DNA of 64,000 bases from positions 39,222,924 to 39,286,923 of the forward strand of contig OZ020620.1 in the NCBI GenBank assembly GCA_963971575.1. Reading direction: 5' to 3'. Position 1 is the stretch's first letter. Each line of letters opens with the position of its first letter. The position numbers and the translations under genes were made by a program. This stretch comes from Liopterus haemorrhoidalis (taxonomy: Eukaryota; Arthropoda; Insecta; Coleoptera; Dytiscidae). Below are positions 44,161 through 54,605 of the stretch, piece by piece. Below the pieces are notes generated by a model. It saw only the letters and a list, made by a program, of their open reading frames with translations, was not told where the DNA came from and made no database searches.

Positions 44161-45252
44161 TTGGCCCATTAAACAAATGTACGAACGAAGATGGGTATGA
44201 CTTCAACCTTCTGTTGTCGAGGTCATTTCTTAAATTTCCCTCAAGTTCATTTTCATGTCCAATAAGTGGGTCATTGTATTTGTTGGCAACTGTATGAATT
44301 TTTTCCGTGATGAAAGGGATTTTGAGGTCTTCATGGATCATTCTATTTGAGACGTACCAAGGTGCATTCACTAAAGCTCTACGCGCTTTTCATTGGAATC
44401 GCTCTATTATTTTTAATCTGGTCGGCTTGGTACATCCCCATAACTGAAGTCCATACGACCATATGGGCTTGAGTATGGTCTTATAAAGCATAATTTTATT
44501 TGAAACTGATAATTTTGATTTTCTACCAAGAAGCCAGTACATTTGGCGAAATTTTAGGTCTAACTGCTTAAGTTTGGCTTGTATGTGTTTACTCCAGGTC
44601 AATCATTGGTCCAAATGCAATCCAAGGTATTTCACTTCAGTTTTTATGGGAACTAGAATGTCGTTGATTGTTACTTGTGGGCAAGTACTGAGTCTGGTTG
44701 TAAACGTGACTTGGACAGATTTAGACTGATTTACTTTAGTTCTCCATTTATTGTACCAATCGTTTATAAGATTTAAATGAAGAATTGCAGGAGCTTCGTT
44801 AGGATCATCGTTTGTTGATAGTATAGCAACGTCATCAGCAAATGCAGCTATCATAGTGTCGTCTGTCTCAGGTATATCTGCAGTATAAAGTAGGTAAAGG
44901 TACGGCCCAAGTACACTACCTTGAGGAACACCAGATGTTATGGGATAGTAAATTGATAGGGCATCATTGTATTTAATGCCGGGTTTAAATTGGTAGAGTA
45001 AAAGAGCTAGTAACTAGCGCAAGTACTACGCGCTTCACTCTACTATCTTATTTTCAGGATAGTAGGTGTTCATACGCAATAGACATACATATCTTATTTT
45101 CTGGATAGTAAGTGTCAAAACACATTTGACATCTTCACTGTGATTTTGTAGTGAAATTATCTTTTTGCAAAAAATAGTTTATGAATGTGGATATACATCG
45201 TCGCCGGAATGATGCCATTAAAGAAGTGGTATTTTGAATTACATCATTTCTT

Positions 45253-45978
45253 GTGGAGGAAATAATTGATTGTCTTATTGAAGTATTCGGTACAGAATAT
45301 AAACCTAAACAAAAATGGGTTAAAAAATGGATTGATAGAAGAACTACCCATGGCCCATCAGTCTTTCTATTTCGTGAATTAGCCATGGAAGATCAAAAAG
45401 AGTACAGACTGTGTTTAAGAATGACACCAGATGATTTTAATAGGCTATTAAATTTAGTTAGTCCATTAATACAACGAACTGATACACTAATAAGGGATGC
45501 GATTCCAGCAAAAATAAAATTGGAATTAACGCTTTATTTCCTAGCCACAGGAAATAGTTATTGTAGTCTACAACAGTATTTCTCAAGAGGTGGTCCCCAG
45601 AAAAATTTTAGTGGTCCGCTAAAGTTTTTATATGTGTTTTTTGCAGTTTTATTTTTAATTTATTTTGCACATTTTTTATGTAAATAGTTTATATTTTGTT
45701 TCTTTTTTGTAAACTTTCTGTGATTTTCTACAAATAAAATAAATGTGTTTAATAGTACATTAAATATATTTGTTTTCATGCAAAAAATAAACCAACAATT
45801 ATTATTACTAGTCCGCGTTAGAAAATTATATATTATTCTGGTCCACGGTGCGTTTTTGGTCGAGAAACACTGGTCTACAACATCTTTTTCGTGTATCAAA
45901 GGCAGTTATTTCACAGATGATTTCAAAAATCATCAATTAATAAATCAATGTTACGCAATTTATGTAAATAAATTGTAA
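45253..45978 (+). pseudogene. Harbinger (HARBI1/ALP1-like) transposase, N-terminal part, split by a MITE
   Basis: The frame gives KWVKKWIDRRTTHGPSVFLF, YRLCLRMTPDDFNRLLNLVS and LELTLYFLATGNSYCSLQ. At 45574 a hAT MITE interrupts; beyond its TSD the frame resumes HLFRVSKAVISQMI and then stops. This is the helix-turn-helix region before the DDE nuclease; the catalytic part is not found. The frame on the 45241-45300 side has no clear ATG. Confidence 0.85.
45574..45872. mobile_element. hAT MITE inserted in the Harbinger gene
   Basis: 299 bp, ends CAGTATTTCTCAAGAGG and GGTCGAGAAACACTG, perfect 8-bp TSD GTCTACAA (45566-45573, 45873-45880). Same family as 1120-1423. Confidence 0.94.
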
Positions 45979-45997
45979 CTTACCTGATATGGGTTTT

Positions 45998-47101
45998 TTA
46001 CCGAGCTCCAACATATATAATACCCTTTTCACACTAGATCTTTAAGATCGGATGTTTAAGTGAATGGATCTTTAAACGCTAATGTGAAACCGTACGGCCT
46101 CGTCTAAACACGACCGATGTTTAAGAAAGAGATCTGCGTCTTAAACTTCGCCCGCATTGCCAACTTAATTCCCATTATAAAAAAATACTCCTTGAATTTG
46201 TGCTTCTCTTCTTTTATCTATGTTCAGCTGTTATCATTTTATATATCGAGGTTATGAGAAGATTATTTGCGTTATTATTTAAATAAATATAAAAAATAAA
46301 CTTCTCCTAACCTCGATATACAAAATAATGACAGAATAAATTCAAACGATATGAAATTATGTTGGCAATACATACTAGCTTTACATGGAGATTTCTTCTT
46401 CAAATTAAACATCAAGTGTGAAAGCAAACCGATATTAAACATCGATGAAGTTTAAGTTCAACAGTCTTAAAGATCTAGTGTGAAAAGGGTATAAGGGAGG
46501 TATTGTGATCATACCGATTTTGACATTTCGAGATTTCGATTGATCTCCACGAATTGAGGTCCCTATATAACGTTTTGACTATTTTTAGCATGATGTCTGT
46601 CGGTCTGTCTGTCCGTCTGTCCGTCTGTGTACACGTGTAGAGCAAATTCGGCTGAACGGATTTTTATGAAACTTTATATTTAAGCTTCTGCCATCAATAG
46701 CACGAGTTGATCAACTTTTGGTAAAAATCAGTTGACTAAAAATGGGAGTTAGAATACTCGTATCGACTAGAATACTCGTATCGATTTTAAGATTTTTGTG
46801 AATATTTCACAACAGAAAAATATTTCGAAAAAATTTATTGAACAAAAGTTGCTATAAACGCAATAACTAATAACTTTTATTTGAGACGTTTTTTGATAAA
46901 ACAAAAAATTTCGAATAATTTCTGTAAAATTTTTCAAAATTTTTTGTCTCAATTTTTCATATTTATATGTAACGTTTCCATGGTCATGATTAATAATATC
47001 TCTGTTAGAAAATATTAGGTGAAGTTATTTCTACTTTGCTGCTAGAATGTAATTTATATAAGTACTTTATGATGGTGGTCGGTCCTGTGGTGGCCACAGC
47101 T
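45998..47101 (+). mobile_element. Helentron/DINE-like repeat R1, copy 2
   Basis: Matches 322-996 once the MITE at 46021-46491 is removed. The left subterminal repeat has diverged (ACCGAGCTCCA); the right one is TGGTGGTCGGT (47073-47083). It is followed by a fully paired hairpin CTGTGG-TGG-CCACAG (47085-47099). The GTCY array is short. Confidence 0.72.
46021..46491. mobile_element. PIF/Harbinger MITE with TAA TSD
   Basis: Ends TACCCTTTTCACACTAGATC and the complementary GATCTAGTGTGAAAAGGGTA; TAA at 46018-46020 and 46492-46494. R1 copy 1 (near 345) shows the unoccupied site with a single TAA. 471 bp, non-coding. Second copy at 61878-62479. Confidence 0.95.
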
Positions 47102-47421
47102 GATTTTTTCTATTTGTTATGACAGGTTACCGCTTGCCACCAATTTGAAATGAATCAATTTTGCGTAGTGGGGGAAAAGACAATAGCTAGTAAATACGTC
47201 GACGAGCTAGCTGCTATCCTAACCCAACTACTGGCAGCTAGTACTGTACTAGTCACAATGTCAACTGTTTACACAGGGATAGTAACTAGTTGCTAGTTAC
47301 TTGCGCTAGTTACTAGCTCTTTTACTCTACTAGTGTAAACCCGGCATAACTGAGAAGTTTCTATCTGTCAAGTAGGACTTAAAGAAAATAATAATTGCTG
47401 GATAGGAGATTTGTTAGTTTA

Positions 47422-47993
47422 CAGTACCTAGACAAAATATTATAACCACTTACAAAAACAACTGTTTATTAAAAATGCCGACATATAATCATATGCTACT
47501 TTATTTATTTCTTTAACATATCGTGAATTTATTAAAAGATAAGCCATTTTAAACATCTTCAACTCTGTATTTTTATTCTGAAACTGATTTGTAAGAACAA
47601 AAAGTATCGATTTTGTCCTGGCCAGGTAATTCGCCGGATATCAATCCTATCGAAAATGTTTGGAACCCCCTGAAAAGACTTGTTTATGATTTAAATAATA
47701 CTAATAAACTAGTTTTAATAGATAATATTAAAAAAGTATGGCATGGCTCTCCAGAAAATGAAAATTGTATTAGGGCATGTATTGAGAGTATGCCTCGGAG
47801 AATTGCGGCAGTAATAAAAGCAAAGGAGGCAACACAAAATATTAAAAAACATTTTATAAATGTACTAAAATAATTGGAAACAATAAAATACAAAATAAAA
47901 ATAAAATTGGTGTATTACTATTTTGTTGATTTTGTGTAAAACAATGAATTTTTAAAAATTTATAAGTGGTTATAATATTTTGTCTAGGTACTG
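47422..47993 (+). mobile_element. Tc1 element, internally deleted
   Basis: Ends CAGTACCTAGACAAAATATT and the complement, at least 35 bp long, flanked by TA (47420-47421, 47994-47995). 572 bp with the transposase C-terminus only. Its removal restores the LINE frame. Confidence 0.94.
47613..47873 (+). CDS. Tc1 transposase C-terminal fragment
   Basis: 86 codons ending in a stop. WPGNSPDINPIENVWNPLKR contains the final catalytic Glu of the DD34E triad (the E of IENVW). The remainder (RIAAVIKAKEATQN) matches the usual C-terminal helix. The DNA-binding domains and first two Asp are absent. Confidence 0.9.
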   Translation: MSWPGNSPDINPIENVWNPLKRLVYDLNNTNKLVLIDNIKKVWHGSPENENCIRACIESMPRRIAAVIKAKEATQNIKKHFINVLK

Positions 47994-48159
47994 TATAAAA
48001 CAGACCTGTATGCTACACTTTATCAAATGCTTGCGAAACGTCAAGAAATGGCTATTTGATTTACTATTCTATGAGCTTGCTGAATCGTTGATAAATTTTT
48101 ACGAAATCCAAACTGATGATTGGGAAAACCATGTGACACACAGGGTTGTGCAGTTAGAA

Positions 48160-49008
48160 ATGAGTCCTACGTTGAATTATTCTGAATAAGTTATTGTTGA
48201 AATGAATGTAGACAAGGCATGTTAGTACACATATTAGTTCTGGTACCTAACTCGTATTTCCAACCGCCGCGCCGGTGTTGTATGATAATGTGTTTTTTGA
48301 TTTCGTACCTTTGGTTTGGTTAACGTAACCACACGCTATTTTGATGTATAATTAGATAAAGATCTACATTTTTTTCTACCGTGAAGTGATGTTAAAATTA
48401 AAACGAAAGATTAAAATTACATACTTTTAAAAAGATAAGTGATATGAAATTCTTTTACAAATTTTAAACGTATAGAAGTTTATGCACATTTAAATTATAT
48501 TGAGTTAAAATACATCAGTTTTCTGCAATCTAATGTGTTTTTAGTTGATTATTTAAACATTTTGAGTGAGATATATCTGATTTTTACATGTATTTTTCAC
48601 ACAATGTAACCCGTTTTCAACACGCTATATTTGCAATATAGATTAGACCACACACAACTATTCAAAGAATGCATGAGCATCTTTTTGTGAAAAGAGATAA
48701 CTCAAAGGAAATTATAAAACTAAGAATATTCATAATTTCAACTGTAGCATAAATTAAATATTTTCCATTAAAAAAAATTGATATTAAGTTTGAATTTTTA
48801 TACAGTTTCGGGCTCCGTAGATACTTATTAATATTGATAGGATCTCAACGCCTAGGTGGCACAAAAGTGGGTCTATTCTGTAACTTAAACAGTTAAAAAT
48901 TAACTTCAAGGTCGAAGTTAAAAATTTTAACCACGCTTTACTATATTTTGCTATTCTGTAACTCTATGGCGTTAAAGTTTTAACCTCGATGTGGTTAATT
49001 CAGTAGGT
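48160..49008. other. unassigned; GGGTCTATTCTGTAACT word
   Basis: No gene found. At 48869-48886 GGGTCTATTCTGTAACT recurs at 62876-62892; this may be a MITE end but I cannot close either element. Confidence 0.4.
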
Positions 49009-49012
49009 TATA

Positions 49013-50262
49013 CCAGGTCTACAAGTATGAAATGCGGATTTTTTTCAAACTTGCCGCGCAAACAGATTGGGTTGTTCAAAGTTTCAACACATATGGCGTT
49101 TTGTTAAGTTATCATTAAGTGTCAAATGCGTATAGGTTATAATTTGAAAAGTGATCATATAGTTTTGTTTTACTGTGTTAAAAATGTCAAATTTTGTGCC
49201 AAATAAAGAGCATTCGCGGACAGTACTACTGTTTTGTTTTCATTTGAAAAAAACTGCTGCTGAATCATACTGACTGCTTCGAGAAGCTTATGGTGAATAT
49301 GCTCCATCGCAAGATACGTATGAACGATGGTTTTGGCGTTTCAAAAGTGGTGACTTTTATCTTACAGACAAAGAACATGGAAAACCTCCAAAAAAATATG
49401 AAGATACAAAATTGGAAACATTACTACAGGAAGACGATAGTCAATCACAAAAACAACTAGCAGAGCAATTAGGCGTTAGTCAACAAACTGTTTCCAATCG
49501 CCTACGAGAGATGGGTAAGATCCACAAAGTCGGCAGATGGGTTCAACATGCATTGAATGAGAGGCAGATGGAAAATCGCAAAAACACTTGTGAAATTTTG
49601 CTTGCACGATACAAAAGAAAGTCTTTTTTGCATCGTATCATTACTGGCGATGAAAAATGGATTTATTTTGAAAATACCAAACGCAAAAAATCATGTGTGA
49701 ACCCAGGCTTACCATCCACATCAACTGCAAGACCGAATCGCTTTGGCAAAAAGACAATGCTCTGTACTTGGTGGGACCAAAAGGGTGTGGTCTATTAGGA
49801 ATTGTTAAAACCTGGTGAAACAGTTAATACCCAACGCTACCAACAACAACTGATTGAATTGAACCATTCGCTGCTCATAAAACGACCAGAATACGAAAGA
49901 AGACAGCACAAGGTAATCTTTCTTCACGATAACTCTCCATCACATAAGGCAAAAGCAGTTTGCAACACATTGGAGGCACTCAAGTGGGAAATGCTACCCC
50001 ATGCCGCTTACTCACCAGACTTGGCCCCTTCAGATTACCACTTGTTCGCATCGATGGGTCACGTACTTGCCGAGCAGCACTTTTGTTCATATGAAAATGT
50101 GAAAGAATGGCTAGATGAATGGTTTGCGGGGAAAGGGGAAGAGTTCTACTGGCGAGGTATTCACAAATTGCCTGAAAGATGGGAAAAATGTATAACTTCT
50201 AATGGAGCATTAAATATTCAAACCGCTGACAAAGGAGGTTATTAAATTAGAGCGAGAAAGAG
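49013..50262 (+). pseudogene. mauritiana-type (Mos1-like) mariner, nearly full-length
   Basis: ATG at 49184 to stop at 50245: one frame of 353 codons with two in-frame stops, a TGA near 49270 and a TAG at 49796. Mos1 is 345 residues. Visible: HTH with QKQLAEQLGVSQQTVSNRL, linker WVQHALNERQ (WVPHEL in Mos1), IITGDEKW (first Asp), VIFLHDNSPSH (second), AYSPDLAPSDYHLFASMG (third, spacing 34). The left terminal repeat CCAGGTCTACAAGTATGAA follows TA at 49011; the right end is lost. It is the least decayed transposase gene here. Confidence 0.95.
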
Positions 50263-50373
50263 AGATGTGACAGCGCAGACGCAAACTTAAGAATATAAAA
50301 ATTGCTGCTTTAGTTTGCTTAACAGGGGAACCAATGTTGCCAATCAAACTGTGGGGTCTGTCGGCTTCTTTAA

Positions 50374-50632
50374 CACGTTCGCGGACAGTACGGCTATAGC
50401 CATCGAATATTTTTCCTAGCTCAGGTCATGACGGTCTAAACCGTCCTACTTTTTTATTCAAATATACAAATGACGACTGGAGCAGGTTTTAATTCCATTT
50501 AAGTATATGAAAACTAGCATAAACTGTCCTATCAGGAACATACCAAACACAGTAAATGTCCTATTATAAACAAAAATCTAAAAAAGTGACATTTTGGATA
50601 CATCTCATTGTACAAAACTGTTCGCGAACGTG
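50374..50632. mobile_element. piggyBac-type MITE
   Basis: Ends CACGTTCGCGGACAG and CTGTTCGCGAACGTG, with TTAA on each side (50370-50373, 50633-50636). 259 bp, non-coding. Inside, GACGGTCTAAACCGTC is palindromic. No long coding relative with the same ends is in the window. Confidence 0.9.
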
Positions 50633-50636
50633 TTAA

Positions 50637-51499
50637 AGGCTTGCGCTACTTTGTATGATCCAGTGACTTTACCCATGATGATAACCAATTCCGGAACGAA
50701 TAGGCATCTTGAGAAGAAGATTTGAAATTGAAAAACAAAGTTTTTCATTGTGATGCTGAGAATTTTTTGGACAGCTCTCTACAGTAGTTGGAATCTTTCA
50801 TTTATCATTAAATATGTTGTCAATTCAATAGGCATTATTCTATCATATCGAAATATTCCTTATTACACTAAGCATAGTTCCCATGCTTGACAAATAAATA
50901 CTCAGTTTAATCCCTCGTTATTTCGAGCCTATAATTATTAGTAATAGCGTACTTGATGTCTGAACTGACCCACGAGTGCGTTCATGCTCATTCAGTTCTC
51001 ACAATAGCCACGTGGCGGTATCTGGTGGTGAGATCTGTCATTATCCGCCATGTTTTATCAATCATTTGTTATGTTAGGGATGACGCCCGTAAGCGGGTAA
51101 CACTGTAAGCGGATCATCGAGATGAAAAAATTCAACGGAACACCAGTTTTAAAAACAGATTATTGTGGTTTAATATTGTTTGTTCTCACCGCGTGTGATC
51201 AGTGGGGCGCTCAGATCAGTTTACATTTTATTAGTTTTTGTAAGAGGATATTGTTAAAACGCAGTCATAGGTTAATATGACAAGGTTAGATTAACGTTTT
51301 GTATGATAGATTGGGTATAGTGGAAATATGAGATGTCAAAAATTAATAGACTGGCTTATTATGGACTCTGACAAAATGGTTGAAGAGTTTTCAGGCTTCT
51401 TTTTAGATCATCTTGTTTGTTTTTTAATGGCATCAAGTCATTCAATAAATAATCGTGTTAGCAAAATTACTAGCTTAATTAGCAAAAATGGGTCGGACA
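50637..51499. other. unassigned
   Basis: No gene recognised. A CGCCCGTAAGCGGG palindromic word occurs near 51085. Confidence 0.4.
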
Positions 51500-51715
51500 T
51501 CTCGTTAGAATGAGAAATAACATGCCAGTAAAAGAATCTTGGGAATCAAGAGTACAGAAGAAAAGAACAAGAGGAAGGCAGAAGAAAACATGGAACGACG
51601 AAGTGACAGAAATACTAAGAAAAAGAGCAATAAATTGGACATATGCAAAGATAATAGCGAAAACAGAAAGAAATGGAAAAAAATTGTATGCTACCGTTTA
51701 AGTTTTTACATTTTG
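51500..51715 (+). pseudogene. LINE C-terminal fragment
   Basis: The plus frame ESWESRVQKKRTRGRQKKTW plus NDEVTEILRKRAINW resembles the basic C-terminal tail (RGRPRKTWxDxV) of RTE-like LINE polyproteins. The frame ends with a stop at 51701. Everything upstream is lost. Confidence 0.7.
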
Positions 51716-52145
51716 TAAAAACTTAAAAGAAAGAAAAAATTTTTTTGGAACAAACTGTTTTATTGATTTTCAAAATATTCACTTTTAGGATTAATACACT
51801 TTTGCATGCGTTCAAACCAATTCTCGAAACATTTTTTCCACTCTGATGTTGGTATCTCAAAAACATTAACAATTAAGCTTTAACAGTTTCTTGAGGTGAT
51901 GAAAATCGCTGTTTACGCATTTTTTGTTTGACATTGGGAAACAAAAAAAGTCGTTAGGGGATAAATCAGGTGAATACGGGTAATGAGATATTAATTCGAT
52001 GTTTTTCTCCTTCAAATAACCAATTGTTTGAAGTGCTGTGTGGGAGCTTGCATTGTCATAATGAAGAATGATGTGACGTTTTTGGTTGTTTTTCCTGTTA
52101 AATTTACTGTCCATTTAACGTTAACTGTCCTCCGATTCTCTAAAG

Positions 52146-52276
52146 TAGAGTTTCCCAAATTGTGCTCGCGGAGCACTAGTGTTGCTATATATATGTATAT
52201 ATAACAACGATAGTGTTCCGTGACGAATTCTTCTCGTGAAAAGTGCTCCGCAACTCGAAAAGTTTGGGAAACTCCT
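52146..52276. mobile_element. 131-bp hAT MITE in mariner A copy 2
   Basis: Ends TAGAGTTTCCCAAAT and TTTGGGAAACTCCT, subterminal GTGCTCCGC/GCGGAGCAC words, perfect TSD CTCTAAAG (52138-52145, 52277-52284). The site is the same octamer (opposite strand) used by the unrelated hAT in mariner A copy 1. Confidence 0.92.
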
Positions 52277-52954
52277 CTCTAAAGGAATGGTTACGACATA
52301 TCCAGTACAACCGAAGAAACAAGCGATCATTTTCTTTGAGGTGCTTTGTGAACGAACAGCTTTTGTGGGTTTTGTTGGAAGACCTCAAAGGTTCATCTTG
52401 GAAGACCCAAACAATGGATTGTTGCTTAATTTCCGACCATATGACTAAATCCAAGTTTCTTCACCTGTAACGATGTTGTATCCGGATTTTGCAGTGCCTA
52501 TGTTGAATTTTGTAACATTCCCTTAAACCAATCAACACGAGCCTTTTTTTTGAGCTTCGGTCAAATTATGCGGATCCATCGGGAACAGATCTTTCTCACA
52601 GCTAAATGTTCATGTAAAATCGAATGTATTGCAGTCTGCGATATGCCAAAGAATGCCTCAAACTCACGGTAAGTCACATGCCGATCTTTTTCAATCATTT
52701 TGCGCAAAGCATCGATGTTTTTTTCAATCACAACCGATTTTGGTCGAGTTTGACGAGATTCATCACTGACGGACGCACGACCACGACGAAATTCTACAAA
52801 CCAATTTTAAACAGTCTTTCCTGATGGTGCTTCATTACCAAAAGTTGAACGAAGTGAATCTATGCCTTGTTGTTGAGTTATGCCTTTACTAAAATCGTAA
52901 AAAATCATCCAACGAAAACCTTCACTAGTAATATCTATTTTTTCACAAACTTCT

Positions 52955-53304
52955 AAATTGTTGTGTGACAAGGATTTTTCTCATCCCCAATTCATTGGTC
53001 AAAATCTGATGAACGGTAGTGTTAGTAAAATTCAACTCTTCCCCGATCATTCTGACTGTCAACCGACGACCTGAACGCACAAGATCCCGGATTCTGTCGA
53101 AATTTTCATCGGTTCTTGAAGATGAAGGCCTTCCGATACGTGATTCTCAATCAACTCTCTTCCTTCTGAAAATGCCTTAAACCACCAAAAAATCTGGGTC
53201 CTTGACAAAATACTGTCTCCGTAGGCCTGCTGAAGTTTTGCAAAAGTTTTCGTTGCACTGTTCCCAAGTCTGAAGCAAAACCTGATGGCACCCCGTTACT
53301 CTAC
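52955..53304 (-). pseudogene. mariner family B fragment inside mariner A (B6)
   Basis: Minus-strand N-terminal sequence of family B (RGAIRFCF to ILTNELGMRKI) is joined to a few codons of the CHTTI region. It sits exactly within the 5' untranslated part of mariner A. The joins are clean and lack terminal repeats. Confidence 0.82.
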
Positions 53305-53434
53305 GTCAACAAACTACTCGGTCAATTTATAAGCTGCCACTGATTTCACAATAACAAATATCAAATTTTACCAATATAATAATGACACATTTCAATATTG
53401 CCATCTAGTGGTCGTTGAAAACATAAAAGGTAAT

Positions 53435-54039
53435 CCTCGTTAAAATTAAAATAGCATAACATTCATTCCTTTTCTATGAAAACTACACTTTAATCGTTAA
53501 TAAGAACCCAAAAACAAGTACGGTTGTCAATTACTAAACCAACAATGAACCATTGACCCATTAACTTCTAACTCGTGTAAATTTCATCTCTATGATTTTC
53601 TCATCAACAACAAATAAATCAGCGTTCATTAGTGCGCTGGCCACAACCCTTGAGTTGAGGGGTGGATACTCACCTATGCAGGGGTCGGCGGTGCGACACG
53701 TGGCGAGCGTACGGTCCTCTCGTAGCCCGCTACAGGGGTGCCTTGTTAACGCTAGTGACGCTAATAATGTAGATTTGAAAGGTGGGAAATTGTAGTATTG
53801 GATTCTGGTTAGAAATTAAATATTAATTTGGGATATTTTAATTAAATTCGAATTATTCAAGACTTAATCAGTGAGGCAAAAGCTGCTTGAATAGTGAAAA
53901 AATATATTAAGAATTTGAACTTGAGCAAAGAAATTTTTACCCATATATTGGCGATTTAGAAATTATGGATAAAAAGGATATAGTACACTAAACATTAATA
54001 TAGTCTGAAAAGAAGCAAAAATTTATGTGAAGAATTTTT
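53435..54039. other. unassigned; GC/CpG-rich patch 53630-53760
   Basis: A 130-bp CpG-rich stretch stands out from the AT-rich background. It could be host sequence. No known motif in its frames. Confidence 0.4.
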
Positions 54040-54605
54040 TACAGTTTGCAGGGTTTTTGCAAAACTTCAGCAGACCTACGGAGACAGTGTTTTGTTACGG
54101 ACCCAGGTTTTTTGATGGTTTAGGACATTTTCAGAATGAAGAGAGTTGATTGAAGATGAATCACGCAGCGGAAGGTCTTCATCTTCAAGAACCGATGAAA
54201 ATATCGACCGAATCCGGGATCTTGTGCGTTCAGATCGTCGGTTGACAGTTAGAATAATCGGGGAAGAGTTGAATTTGACTCACACTACCGTTCATCAGAT
54301 TTTGACCAATGAATGTGGGATGAAACAATGCGCCTTGTCACACAACAATTTCAATAAACGAGTTTTTGGCCAGTAAAATCATTCATATGGCTCCTCAGCC
54401 TCCTTATTCGCCTGACTTAAGTCCTTGTGACTTTTTCCTCTTCCCAAGATTGAAAAATCACCTCAAGAGACGTCATTTTGGAACACTCGAAAACATTCAA
54501 ACGTCCGTAAGAACAATAGCTGAAAGCTATTCCAGCATCCGAGTTCCAGCACTGCTATGACGATTGGAAGAACCGTCTCCAGCGCTGTGTGGCGTCCCAA
54601 GGAAG
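54040..54605 (+). pseudogene. mariner family B, internally deleted copy (B4)
   Basis: Plus strand: AKLQQTYGDSV-type N-terminal part, ELIEDESRSGRSSSSRTDEN, LNLTHTTVHQILTNECGMK, then directly NAPCHT-type sequence and ASKIIHMAPQPPYSPDLSP. The first catalytic Asp is gone and the second lies at the junction. Ends are truncated on both sides. Confidence 0.88.

Larger units (their letters stand above)
44977..47346 (+). mobile_element. PIF/Harbinger element, heavily interrupted
   Basis: Ends TGCCGGGTTTA and TAAACCCGGCA with TAA on both sides (44974-44976, 47347-47349), the 3-bp TSD of this superfamily. The terminal 45 bp are inverted (AGAGTAAAAGAGCTAGTAACT). Contains the N-terminal part of a Harbinger nuclease, a hAT MITE, and Helentron-like R1 copy 2 with another MITE inside. 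Confidence 0.93.
44160..48150 (-). pseudogene. Jockey-like LINE split by a Harbinger and a Tc1 element
   Basis: Minus strand from 48150: QFGFRKNLSTIQQAHRIVNQ, DVSQAFDKV (then Tc1), FYKLTNLLSS, and across the Harbinger site NFSVKYNDALSIYYPITSG. VPQGSVLGPYLYLLYTAD, AAFADDVAIL, VKYLGLHLD and the C-terminal LVNAPWYVSNRMIHEDL follow. From 44990 to 44160 one frame is broken only by two stop codons (near 44604 and 44388). Removing both transposons at their TSDs restores the codons. Confidence 0.92.
51722..53434 (-). pseudogene. mariner family A, copy 2
   Basis: Minus strand. The 5' flank (53410-53310) is shared with copy 1 at 16976-17090. N-terminal and HTH parts lie at about 52940-52600 and a GEETWI-type first-Asp region near 52465. 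Then HYDNASSHTALQTIGYLKEK and YSPDLSPNDFF follow (52060-51950). DD34 spacing is seen by count. A hAT MITE and a mariner B fragment interrupt it. Many frameshifts. Confidence 0.87.
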
